From the NCBI GenBank assembly GCA_003250235.1, contig QKGY01000104.1:1-10466 (forward strand): a stretch of DNA of 10,466 nt. Direction: 5' to 3'. Shown one piece after another: positions 1 through 6,750 of this stretch. Below the pieces are notes generated by a model. It did no database searches, was not told the origin of the DNA, and worked only from the letters and a program-made list of their open reading frames with translations. A program made the position numbers and the translations under genes. Positions within the stretch are counted from its first letter, which is position 1, and each line of letters starts with the position of its first letter. The stretch comes from Desulfuromonadaceae bacterium (lineage in GTDB: Bacteria > Desulfobacterota > Desulfuromonadia > Desulfuromonadales > SZUA-540).

Positions 1-423
1 GCGGGCCGCCTCCCCTTCCGGGGAGCGCATCAGGTTGAGGTGAAAATATTCGCAGGCCGCTTCGTTGATGCGAAAGTATCGGACCTGCTGATCGCGCCGT
101 CTCTGCTCTTCCGGCGAAAGGGTCTCCCGTTCGATCTCGACCCCTACCCTTTCGCCCAGGCGTTGCACCGCCTCGACGAAGGAGATCCCCTCCATCCGCA
201 TCAGGAAGGAAAAGACGTTGCCGCTCACCCCGCAGCCGAAACAGTGAAACGTCTGCCGTGCCGCGTTCACGTTGAACGAGGGAGACTTCTCGCCGTGAAA
301 GGGGCACAGACCGAAATTGTTGGGCCCGGCGCTTTTCAGGGGCAGATAGGAGGAGACAACCTGCACGATGTCGTTGCGGTCGCGGATCTCCTGAATTTTG
401 TCTTCCGGTATCCGGCCCAGCAT
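1..423 (-). CDS. dnaG: DNA primase DnaG, N-terminal part (cut by window edge)
   Basis: DNA primase makes the short RNA primers for lagging-strand synthesis together with the replicative helicase. Only the first 141 codons are in the window; the reading frame stays open to base 1. The visible part is the N-terminal zinc-binding (CHC2-type) domain, with Cys40 and His43 in CPFHGEKSPSF and Cys61 and Cys64 in HCFGCG, a complete set of zinc ligands. The conserved primase opening, IPEDKIQEIRDRNDIV, starts at residue 5. The catalytic Toprim domain and the helicase-binding C-terminus lie outside. The ATG at 423-421 shares one base with the TGA of mutS2 (TGATG), which points to translational coupling, and I see no strong Shine-Dalgarno sequence of its own. 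Lineages of this type usually have rpoD next, which cannot be checked here. The family assignment is near certain. Confidence 0.96.
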   Translation of the reverse strand, partial: MLGRIPEDKIQEIRDRNDIVQVVSSYLPLKSAGPNNFGLCPFHGEKSPSFNVNAARQTFHCFGCGVSGNVFSFLMRMEGISFVEAVQRLGERVGVEIERETLSPEEQRRRDQQVRYFRINEAACEYFHLNLMRSPEGEAAR

Positions 424-2789
424 CACGGTCTCAATTCGACAAGGGTGAGGTTCTCGCCTCCCTGCGACACGTCGGCGGACCGGAAGGCTACCACTCCCCG
501 ATGCTCGGCGAGGAACTCCCGTACCACCTTTCGCAGAATCCCGGTGCCGCTGCCGTGGACGATCTCCACCTCACGGGCTCCGTGCAGCAGGGCATCATCC
601 AGGAATCGATCCAGGACGACGAGCGCCTCGTCCGCTCTTTTGCCGACGAGCAGCAGCCGCGGCGAGAAACTGTCGCGCTCCACGCGGCTGCGAATCTTAC
701 CCGCTCCGGCTTTTTTCTCGGCAAATCGGCGCGGCGTATACTGCTGCAGCTGGGACAGGGGTAGTCGCACCTTTTTGCCCTGCACGCTCAGTTCCGCTTC
801 GGCCCCCACCTCCCGCACGACTTCGGCGTCGGCGCCGAGTGCGGGTATGCGCAGAATCTCTCCCACCGTCACCTGACGAGGCACCACTCCGGTCGGGGAT
901 TCCGGCAGATGCTGTTTCGCCAGTTCGTCGCGGACCTCGCGGATTTTGCCGGACAGCTCGGCCTGCTCGCGGGCTTCCTGGCCAGCCTCTCGGGCTTCCT
1001 TCAGGATAGCCTTGAGCTGCCGCTCCGCATCCCGGGCCTTCTGCTCGGCCTTGCGCGTGGCTTTCTCGATCAGACTGCGTTTCTGCTGTTCCAGCTCGAC
1101 GAGCAGACGGCGCCGTTTCTCCCGGTCCCGGGCGGCGGCCTCAAGGCGAACCTGCAGATCAGCCCGCTCTTTCTCCAGATGAAGGCTGAGCTGATTGAGC
1201 GTTTCGAGCTGATGCTCCGACGCCCTGTCCCCTTCCCCCAGGTAAGACTCGGCCCGCTTCATCACCGCATCGGGCATACCGAGACAACGGGCGATCGTGA
1301 AGGCGCTGCTGGCGCCCGGCATGCCGTAATGCAGCCGGTAGGTCGGCTGCAGAGTTTCCCGGTCGAATTCCACGGCGGCATTCTCGACATCGGAACGCTG
1401 CCAGGCATAATTCTTGACGATGTTGAGGTGGGTGGTCACCACCGTTCTGGCACCCTTTTCACGCAGAGTGTCCAGAACCGCCAGAGCCAGAGCCCCCCCT
1501 TCGGCGGGATCCGTTCCGGTGCCCGCCTCGTCGAGCAGGACCAGGGATCCCTGATCGGCCTGTTCGAGGATGCGCCGCATCCTCTGCAGATGCCCCGAAA
1601 AGGTGGAAAGGTCCTCCTCGATGCTCTGTTCGTCGCCGATATCGGCAAAGATACGGCTGAACAGAAACACCCGGCTGTCGGCATGGCAGGGGATGTGCAG
1701 CCCCGACTTGACCATCAGCAGAAGGAGTCCGGCGGTTTTCAGGGCCACCGTCTTTCCCCCCGTATTGGGTCCGCTGATGATCAGGGCGCTGCGGTCCCGC
1801 CCCAGGCGCAGATCAATGGGAATCGCGCCCTTGTCCCTCTTCGTTCCGTCGCTGTGAAAGAGCAGCAGGGGATGACGAGCGTCCCGAAGATCCACAACGG
1901 GAAAATCGGTCAGCTCGGGAGCCACCCCCCCGTAGAGCAGAGACAACCGGGCCGCGGCACCACGGCTGTCGAGATGCGCGAGGATACGCTGATCCTGACG
2001 AAGAGCCGGTTTCTCGCGTCGCACGCTTTCGGAAAGACGGCGCAGAATGCGCTCTTCTTCACGCTTCTCTTCCCGCTGAAGGGCCTGAAGCTCGTTGTTC
2101 CACTCGAGAACCGAGGTCGGTTCGATAAACAGTGTCTGACCGCTCGAGGACTCGTCGTGGATGAATCCCTTGACGCGGCCGCGGTGATCCGCCCGGACAG
2201 GTACCACGTAGCGGCCGTTGCGCTCGGTGATGATCCGGTCCTGGAACACCCCGGCCAGCTTTTCCGAAGCCAGCAGGTTCTCCAGGGAGCGTTTGATCCG
2301 GCTACGCACCGTCAGGATGTCCCGGCGCACCTCCCCCAACTCGAAGGAAGCGCTGTCCAGGATCTCCCCCCGGGGTCCGATGCTCCGTCGCAGCTCCTCG
2401 AAGAGGTCCCGGCAAGGTTGCAATTGGGAAGCCAACGCACACAGCCTCGGCGTGCGCTCCTCGTCGGCAAAGAACCGTCGACAGGAGGAGGCGGATTCCA
2501 GCGTAGAGCGGATATCCAGCAGCGCTTCGGGCAGCAGCCAGGTCCCCTCGGCCCGCAGATGCACCAGCGAGGGCTCCAGGTCCCGGCATCCCGACAAGGG
2601 GGCGCGCCCCCTCTCTCCGAGCACCCAGACCATCTCGTCCACTTCCGCCAGGGCCTCTTTCACCGCCTCGCTGTCATTGAGTGGATGCAAGGCTTCGGCG
2701 CGCTGCCGGCCCGGTTCGGTCTGGGTTTGGCCGGCCAGCAATTGTTTGATCTTGTCGTATTCCAGAACCCGGAGGGTCTCGTCAGTCAT
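423..2789 (-). CDS. mutS2: Endonuclease MutS2 (MutS-family ATPase with Smr domain)
   Basis: MutS2 proteins bind branched DNA and suppress recombination, and in some bacteria they act on stalled or collided ribosomes. They do not perform classical mismatch repair. The protein has 788 residues, the usual family length. It lacks the MutS mismatch-recognition domain and starts with the core/clamp region (about 1-310). The ATPase follows: Walker A GPNTGGKT at 340-347, signature DLSTFSGH at 393-400, Walker B LVLLDEAGTGTDP with Asp420/Glu421, and TTH at 452-454. A charged helical region likely to be coiled coil spans about 525-625. The C-terminal Smr domain (about 708-788) has HGSGTG at 745-750, but the N-terminal LDLR-type motif reads LLLVGKR, without the usual Asp and Arg. 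The start at 2789 gives a normal MutS2 N-terminus (TLRVLEYDKIKQLL). It lies 39 nt past the terminator that ends the cvpA transcript, and its last base overlaps the dnaG start. Confidence 0.95.
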   Translation of the reverse strand: MTDETLRVLEYDKIKQLLAGQTQTEPGRQRAEALHPLNDSEAVKEALAEVDEMVWVLGERGRAPLSGCRDLEPSLVHLRAEGTWLLPEALLDIRSTLESASSCRRFFADEERTPRLCALASQLQPCRDLFEELRRSIGPRGEILDSASFELGEVRRDILTVRSRIKRSLENLLASEKLAGVFQDRIITERNGRYVVPVRADHRGRVKGFIHDESSSGQTLFIEPTSVLEWNNELQALQREEKREEERILRRLSESVRREKPALRQDQRILAHLDSRGAAARLSLLYGGVAPELTDFPVVDLRDARHPLLLFHSDGTKRDKGAIPIDLRLGRDRSALIISGPNTGGKTVALKTAGLLLLMVKSGLHIPCHADSRVFLFSRIFADIGDEQSIEEDLSTFSGHLQRMRRILEQADQGSLVLLDEAGTGTDPAEGGALALAVLDTLREKGARTVVTTHLNIVKNYAWQRSDVENAAVEFDRETLQPTYRLHYGMPGASSAFTIARCLGMPDAVMKRAESYLGEGDRASEHQLETLNQLSLHLEKERADLQVRLEAAARDREKRRRLLVELEQQKRSLIEKATRKAEQKARDAERQLKAILKEAREAGQEAREQAELSGKIREVRDELAKQHLPESPTGVVPRQVTVGEILRIPALGADAEVVREVGAEAELSVQGKKVRLPLSQLQQYTPRRFAEKKAGAGKIRSRVERDSFSPRLLLVGKRADEALVVLDRFLDDALLHGAREVEIVHGSGTGILRKVVREFLAEHRGVVAFRSADVSQGGENLTLVELRP

Positions 2790-2827
2790 CTAAACTCTTT
2801 GCGGATCGTCTCCGCCATCGTACCGGC

Positions 2828-2860
2828 AAAAAATCCCCGAAGTGCTCAGGCCTTCGGGGA
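2828..2860 (-). terminator. Rho-independent terminator overlapping the 3' end of cvpA
   Basis: Read on the minus strand, a perfect 9-bp stem, TCCCCGAAG (2860-2852) with CTTCGGGGA (2842-2834), encloses a 9-nt loop. Six T residues (2833-2828) follow directly. The upstream arm is in-frame coding sequence for the Ser-Pro-Lys of CvpA, and the cvpA stop codon TGA (2848-2846) lies in the loop. On the plus strand the hairpin is followed by AAAAC, not a T run, so it should terminate only minus-strand transcription. It separates cvpA from mutS2. Stem strength and the U tract fit a classical intrinsic terminator; efficiency and readthrough cannot be judged from sequence. Confidence 0.85.
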
Positions 2861-3337
2861 AAACAGATCTCGACTCCCTTCGAACACAAACTGTCCCAGC
2901 TGCACGAAGGGGGGAGCGAGGTGCGAGCGGGTGATCATCGGCCCCAGTGTGGCAGGCAGCGGCCCGAGGCTGAGGGCAAAAAGAGTCAGCGCCAGCAAAA
3001 GGCACCCCTGGACAAGGCCGAAAAAACCGCCGGCCACCTTGTTCATCCCTCCCAGGAAAAGCAGCTTGATAAACCGGGAGAGAAGATAGCCCAGTACCGT
3101 AAAGAACAGAACACAGCCGACGAACAGGGCGAAAAAGGCGATGCCGACAGCCAGTTTCAGGGGCAGCTTGAACGACTCCTGCAGAAGCGTCGCCAGCGGA
3201 CCATGAAAATGAAAGGCAAAGAAACCTCCGATAACCAGCCCCAGCAGGGAACACAGTTCCTTGAGCAATCCGCGCAGCAGTCCCTTTATCGTAAAGACGA
3301 CCAGAACAACCAGAATGGCGATGTCGACTACATTCAT
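2846..3337 (-). CDS. cvpA: CvpA family inner-membrane protein
   Basis: This is a small integral membrane protein of the CvpA (colicin V production) family. Its molecular function is poorly defined; homologues are linked to colicin V export, envelope homeostasis and biofilm traits. The 163-residue protein has four hydrophobic stretches, about residues 4-24, 28-46, 60-86 and 100-126. It also has the family's N-terminal pattern NVVDIAILVVLVVFTIKGLLRG and the glycine-rich GGMNKVAGGFFGLVQG segment at about 96-111. The start at 3337 has a good GGAG six bases upstream and lies 32 nt after yqeY. The last codons and the stop are built into a rho-independent terminator. A 5-bp inverted repeat (CCGCC/GGCGG) lies in the gap upstream of the gene but has no T run. 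Family membership is clear; the physiological role remains open. Confidence 0.88.
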   Translation of the reverse strand: MNVVDIAILVVLVVFTIKGLLRGLLKELCSLLGLVIGGFFAFHFHGPLATLLQESFKLPLKLAVGIAFFALFVGCVLFFTVLGYLLSRFIKLLFLGGMNKVAGGFFGLVQGCLLLALTLFALSLGPLPATLGPMITRSHLAPPFVQLGQFVFEGSRDLFSPKA

Positions 3338-3369
3338 CCAACACTCCGCCTGCGCTTCGGCGGTTTTGA

Positions 3370-3816
3370 TCAGCCGGAAAGACGCGCCTTGACCAGTTCG
3401 CTCACGAGCTTGCCGTCAGCCCGGCCGGTCGTCTTTGCGGTGACCACCTTCATGACTTTGCCCATATCCTTCATCGACGCGGCACCCACTTCGGCAGCGG
3501 CCTCGTCGATCATCGCCTTCAGTTCGTCTTCACTGAGCTGGGAGGGGAGGAATTCCATGACCACAGCGAGTTCCTGCTCCTCTTTATCCGCCAGTTCGGG
3601 CCGATTGTTTTCACGGTAGACCTGGGCCGACTCCCGTCTCTGTTTCACCACGGTGGAGAGGACGGCGATCACGCCCTGATCGTCGAGTTCCTTGCGCTCC
3701 TCGATTTCCCGGTTCTTGATAGCGGTACGGATCATCCGGATGGTATTGAGGCGCAGGGAGTCCTTGGCCTTCATGGCCTCCTTCATCGCTTCGTTCAGTT
3801 TCTGCTGCAGATTCAT
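3370..3816 (-). CDS. yqeY: GatB/YqeY domain-containing protein
   Basis: This is a 148-residue cytosolic protein matching the stand-alone YqeY family. That family is related to the C-terminal tRNA-interacting domain of the amidotransferase subunit GatB, but it lacks the catalytic part. Its function is not established; a tRNA-related role is inferred from the GatB kinship. Visible hallmarks are the N-terminal helix with SLRLNTIRMIRTAIKNREIE (about 20-39), a middle FLPSQLSEDEL segment (about 88-98), and the C-terminal MGKVMKVVTAKTTGRADGKLVSELVKARL, typical of the family. The ATG at 3816 is preceded by GGAAGG at about 8 nt spacing. The gene begins 24 nt after the hisIE stop and ends 32 nt before cvpA, so it is probably transcribed with both. 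In many bacteria yqeY is near rpsU and dnaG; dnaG is nearby here, but no rpsU lies between hisIE and yqeY. Confidence 0.92.
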   Translation of the reverse strand: MNLQQKLNEAMKEAMKAKDSLRLNTIRMIRTAIKNREIEERKELDDQGVIAVLSTVVKQRRESAQVYRENNRPELADKEEQELAVVMEFLPSQLSEDELKAMIDEAAAEVGAASMKDMGKVMKVVTAKTTGRADGKLVSELVKARLSG

Positions 3817-3840
3817 GGCTGAGCCTTCCCCGATCAGGTT

Positions 3841-4536
3841 CTATTTGCTGGTGCGGCTGTTCTTTTCGTCGATCCCCGAGAGACCGAACCGACGACGCAG
3901 TTCCTGGTAGATTCGCTCCGGCGGCAGGTCGTAATACCCCAGCAGAACCAGGGTATGAAAGAAGAGGTCGGCGACCTCGTACACGACCTCGTCGCGATCC
4001 CCCCCCTTGCCGGCAACCGCCGTCTCCGTGGCCTCCTCGCCGATCTTGCCGAGGATCTTGTCGAGCCCTTTGGCGAACAACGAGGCGACATAGGATTTTT
4101 CCGAAGGGTTCTGCCGGCGCTCCTGAATCACGTGGTACACCGCGTCGAGGATATCCTCGCGGCCATAGATGGCCGCGGCGTCCACTTCCTTCTCCCCGTC
4201 GGTCGTCATGTCGCTGCCGTCAACGACGCGGTAGAAACAGGAGTGATGGCCGGTATGACAGGCGGCGCCGACCTGCTCAACCGTAATGAGCAGACAGTCG
4301 GCATCGCAGTCGACGCGGATCTCCCGCACCTTCTGCACATGCCCGGACGATTCCCCCTTCATCCACAGCTTCTGACGCGAGCGGGAGTAGTAATGCACGG
4401 TCCCCGTCTCCTGGGTCCGCTTCACCGCTTCGGCGTTCATGAAAGCCATCATCAGCACTTCGCCGCTGGTGGCGTCACGGGTAATGGCCGGAATCAGGCC
4501 GTTCTGATCGAATTTGAGTCGTTCTGCCAGAGACAT
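3841..4536 (-). CDS. hisIE: Bifunctional phosphoribosyl-AMP cyclohydrolase / phosphoribosyl-ATP pyrophosphatase HisIE
   Basis: This protein carries out histidine steps 2 and 3: the HisE part hydrolyses PR-ATP to PR-AMP, and the HisI part opens the adenine ring to give ProFAR. It has 231 residues, a natural fusion. Residues 1 to about 108 form the HisI domain, with YSRSRQKLWMKGESSGH (50-66), the metal-binding DCDAD (76-80, Cys77), Cys81 and the CHTGHHSC motif (93-100). Residues about 124-220 form the HisE domain, an all-alpha MazG-like fold, with KIGEEATETA (164-173) and the acidic DEVVYEVADLFFH segment (182-194). Its place at the end of the histidine block, 21 nt after hisF and 24 nt before yqeY, matches the usual his order. 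The short tail after about 220 (DEKNSRTSK) is not conserved. No frameshift or missing catalytic element is seen. Confidence 0.95.
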   Translation of the reverse strand: MSLAERLKFDQNGLIPAITRDATSGEVLMMAFMNAEAVKRTQETGTVHYYSRSRQKLWMKGESSGHVQKVREIRVDCDADCLLITVEQVGAACHTGHHSCFYRVVDGSDMTTDGEKEVDAAAIYGREDILDAVYHVIQERRQNPSEKSYVASLFAKGLDKILGKIGEEATETAVAGKGGDRDEVVYEVADLFFHTLVLLGYYDLPPERIYQELRRRFGLSGIDEKNSRTSK

Positions 4537-4557
4537 GATCGGATCGTTTCCTGCCGG

Positions 4558-5325
4558 TTAACGTCTCACCGGCACACCGTGCCGCTTGAGATAGTCCTTG
4601 CATTCGGAAATGGTGTACTCGCGGAAGTGGAAAATGCTGGCGGCCAAAGCGGCGCTGGCGCCCCCTTCCGTCAATCCCTCGCGGATATGCTCGAGGTTGC
4701 CCACACCGCCCGAGGCGATGACCGGGATACTGACCCGATCGCTGATCGCCCGTGTCAGGGCGATATCGTAGCCATCTTTGGTCCCGTCCTTGTCCATGGA
4801 GGTCAGCAGGATCTCGCCAGCCCCGTAGGATTCCATGCGCGCCGCCCATTCCACGGCGTCAATCCCCGTGCCGTTGCGGCCGCCGTGGGTGAAAACCTCC
4901 CACCGAGGCGGGTCGGCATCGGCCACCCTGCGGGCGTCGATGGCGACGACGATGCACTGGGAACCGAATTTTTCGGCGGCCTCGCGCACGAACTCGGGCC
5001 GATGCACGGCGGCGGTATTGATCGACACCTTGTCGGCGCCGGCGTTGAGCAGGTTGCGAATATCGGCAATCTCCCGCACCCCGCCCCCGACCGTCAGGGG
5101 CATGAACACCCGCTCGGCGGTACGAGCCACAACGTCGAGAATAATGTTCCGCTTGTCGCTTGAGGCGGTGATATCGAGAAAGGTCAGCTCGTCCGCGCCC
5201 TGGGCGTCGTAGGCCTCCGCTGCTTCCACCGGGTCTCCGGCATCGCGCAGTTCGAGAAACTGGACCCCTTTGACGACACGGCCATCCTTGACGTCCAGGC
5301 AGGGGATGATGCGTTTGGTCAGCAT
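4558..5325 (-). CDS. hisF: Imidazole glycerol phosphate synthase, cyclase subunit HisF
   Basis: HisF is the synthase half of the HisHF glutamine amidotransferase. It uses ammonia channelled from HisH to convert PRFAR into imidazole glycerol phosphate and AICAR, the latter returning to purine synthesis. The 255-residue protein is a (beta/alpha)8 barrel. Catalytic Asp11 (RIIPCLDVKDGRVVKG) and Asp130 (VVAIDARR) are present, as are the phosphate-binding loops GGGV (80-83) and ASGGVG and the C-terminal HFREYTI. Length and motifs are complete. The ATG at 5325 has only a weak GGA about 6 nt upstream. The gene is separated from hisA by 62 nt, the largest gap within the his block, and that gap carries a dyad and a candidate promoter. 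The HisH partner is encoded two genes upstream. Confidence 0.97.
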   Translation of the reverse strand: MLTKRIIPCLDVKDGRVVKGVQFLELRDAGDPVEAAEAYDAQGADELTFLDITASSDKRNIILDVVARTAERVFMPLTVGGGVREIADIRNLLNAGADKVSINTAAVHRPEFVREAAEKFGSQCIVVAIDARRVADADPPRWEVFTHGGRNGTGIDAVEWAARMESYGAGEILLTSMDKDGTKDGYDIALTRAISDRVSIPVIASGGVGNLEHIREGLTEGGASAALAASIFHFREYTISECKDYLKRHGVPVRR

Positions 5326-5343
5326 ATTGCGTCCATTCCGTCC

Positions 5344-5376
5344 AAGATAAGTACCCCTTGAGTCTATTTCAAGGGG
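5344..5376 (-). promoter_or_regulatory. Candidate internal promoter with overlapping dyad in the hisA-hisF gap
   Basis: On the minus strand, TTGAAA (5372-5367, five of six matches to the -35 consensus), a 17-nt spacer and TATCTT (5349-5344, four of six matches to the -10 consensus) form a plausible sigma-70 promoter that would start transcription about 12 nt before hisF. The same stretch contains a perfect inverted repeat, CCCCTTGA (5354-5361) and TCAAGGGG (5369-5376) on the plus strand, with 7 nt between. One arm overlaps the -35 box and the other lies in the spacer, as expected of an operator. The repeat could instead act as an RNA hairpin; there is no T run after it, so it is not a classical terminator. 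The dyad is plainly visible; the promoter and operator roles are inferred. Confidence 0.4.
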
Positions 5377-5387
5377 GGGATTCGACT

Positions 5388-6119
5388 TTACCGGCCAGCT
5401 CGGGTGAGCGCCACCGCCTGGCGCAGATCGAGTGCCCCGGTATAGATGGCCTTGCCGGTAATCACCCCGGTCACCCCGGAGTCCTCGATGGCCATGAGGT
5501 TTTCAATGTCCTTCAGGCTGGAGACTCCGCCCGAGGCGATAACCGGGATGGAAATCGATTCGGCCAGCAGCCGCGTGGCCTCGATATTGGGCCCCTGCAT
5601 CATACCGTCGCGGGCAATATCGGTATAGATGATCGCCGTCACCCCGAAATCTTCCATTTCCCGGGCCAGGTCGGAGGCTTTCTTTTCGGTGACGTCTGCC
5701 CAGCCTCGTACCGCCACCAGGCCATCCTTGGCGTCGATTCCCACCACGATCCTTCCGGGGAAGAGCCGACAGGCCTCCCCCACCAGAGCCGGGTTTTCCT
5801 TGGCTACCGTGCCGAGAATCACCCGGTCGATGCCCAGATCGAGATACGCCTCGACCGTGGCCAGATCGCGGATGCCGCCGCCGAGTTCCGTCGGGATACT
5901 GACCGCCTCGATGATCGAACGGATGGCGTCACGGTTGCGGGGAACCCCGGCGAAGGCGCCATCGAGATCGACCAGATGCAGCAATTCGCCCCCCTGCTCC
6001 TGCCAGACGAGGGCCTGGGTGGCAGGGGCATCGCTGTACACGGTGTCCTTGTCCATGAGCCCCTGTTCAAGGCGGACGCAGCGTCCTTCTTTCAAGTCGA
6101 TGGCGGGAATGACGATCAT
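5388..6119 (-). CDS. hisA: ProFAR isomerase HisA
   Basis: HisA, 1-(5-phosphoribosyl)-5-[(5-phosphoribosylamino)methylideneamino]imidazole-4-carboxamide isomerase, performs the Amadori rearrangement of ProFAR to PRFAR, the step before the HisHF synthase. The 243-residue (beta/alpha)8 barrel carries catalytic Asp8 (IPAIDLKEGRCVRL) and Asp129 (VVGIDAKDG). It also has phosphate-binding glycine loops GGGIR (80-84) and ASGGVSS (195-201), and YTDIARDG (165-172). It resembles HisF, as expected of paralogous half-barrel duplications, but the MIVIPAIDLK start and YTDIARDG identify it as HisA. Its ATG at 6119 directly abuts the hisH stop (TAAATG). A Shine-Dalgarno sequence (CGGAG, about 8 nt spacing) lies inside the last codons of hisH, so translation of the two is probably coupled. 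Confidence 0.97.
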   Translation of the reverse strand: MIVIPAIDLKEGRCVRLEQGLMDKDTVYSDAPATQALVWQEQGGELLHLVDLDGAFAGVPRNRDAIRSIIEAVSIPTELGGGIRDLATVEAYLDLGIDRVILGTVAKENPALVGEACRLFPGRIVVGIDAKDGLVAVRGWADVTEKKASDLAREMEDFGVTAIIYTDIARDGMMQGPNIEATRLLAESISIPVIASGGVSSLKDIENLMAIEDSGVTGVITGKAIYTGALDLRQAVALTRAGR

Positions 6120-6749
6120 TTAAAGTTCTCCGAAGTTCTTGAGGATGCGCAGACCGACCTGCTGGCTCTTTTCCGGGTGAAACTGGGTGGCCATGACGTT
6201 GTCCTTCCAGATTCCGGCACAGAAGGTGACGTCGCCGTAAGTCGCCTGAGCGGCAACCACCGAGGGGTCTTGCGGAATCCCGTAATAGGAATGGACGAAG
6301 TACACGTAGCTGCCCGGCTCGACCCCTTTGAACAACGGGGCTTCGCGAGTGAAGCTGAGGCTGTTCCATCCCATATGCGGGACCTTGAGTTCTTCGCCTT
6401 CTAGACGCATGCCGGCCGGGAAACGCACCACCTTGCCGGGTATGATGCCGAGCCCCTGATGGTGACCGAATTCCTCGCTCTCGCTGAAGAACAGCTGCAG
6501 ACCGACGCAGATTCCCAGCAGCGGTTTCCCCTGGGCCACATGCTCCAGGATCGGCTCCACAAAGCCTCCCGAGCGCAAATTGCCCATGCAGTCGCGAAAG
6601 GCCCCCACACCCGGCAGAACCACCTTGTCGGCCCGGGCGATATCGGCGGGATCCGCACTCACCTTGGCGGCATACCCGACCTTCTCGAACCCCTTCTGGG
6701 CCGAGCGCAGGTTGCCCATGCCGTAGTCGATGATGACGATAGTGCTCAT
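6120..6749 (-). CDS. hisH: Imidazole glycerol phosphate synthase, glutamine amidotransferase subunit HisH
   Basis: HisH is the glutaminase half of the HisHF complex. It releases ammonia from glutamine and passes it to HisF. The 209-residue protein is a class I (triad) glutamine amidotransferase with nucleophile Cys81 in GICVGLQLF, His191 and Glu193 in QFHPEKS, and the family N-terminus IVIIDYGMGNLRS. The frame is open upstream to about 7178 through hisB, but that extension has no HisH character. The start is therefore placed at the ATG at 6749, one base after the hisB stop (TAATATG), where the normal HisH N-terminus begins. A GGGAAG element about 10 nt upstream, inside the last hisB codons, can serve as ribosome binding site. 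The hisA start follows directly at the stop. Confidence 0.96.
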   Translation of the reverse strand: MSTIVIIDYGMGNLRSAQKGFEKVGYAAKVSADPADIARADKVVLPGVGAFRDCMGNLRSGGFVEPILEHVAQGKPLLGICVGLQLFFSESEEFGHHQGLGIIPGKVVRFPAGMRLEGEELKVPHMGWNSLSFTREAPLFKGVEPGSYVYFVHSYYGIPQDPSVVAAQATYGDVTFCAGIWKDNVMATQFHPEKSQQVGLRILKNFGEL

Positions 6750-6750
6750 A

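Noticed and set aside
909..3089. A 726-codon open frame on the plus strand opposite mutS2
   Set aside because: It runs antisense to a fully convincing MutS2 and into cvpA. Its translation has no domain-like features, and long antisense frames are common opposite GC-rich genes with strong third-position bias.
3338..3369. CCGCC/GGCGG inverted repeat between yqeY and cvpA as a terminator
   Set aside because: The stem is only 5 bp and is followed by AGTGTTGG and the cvpA start, with no T run; it overlaps the cvpA ribosome binding site and is most likely incidental.
3955..5163. A 402-codon open frame on the plus strand opposite hisIE and hisF
   Set aside because: It spans two well-supported genes on the other strand and shows low-complexity Gly/His/Asp-rich translation typical of a shadow frame.
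5358..6404. A 348-codon open frame on the plus strand opposite hisA and hisH
   Set aside because: Shadow of two clear his genes; its start lies inside the hisA-hisF dyad only by chance.
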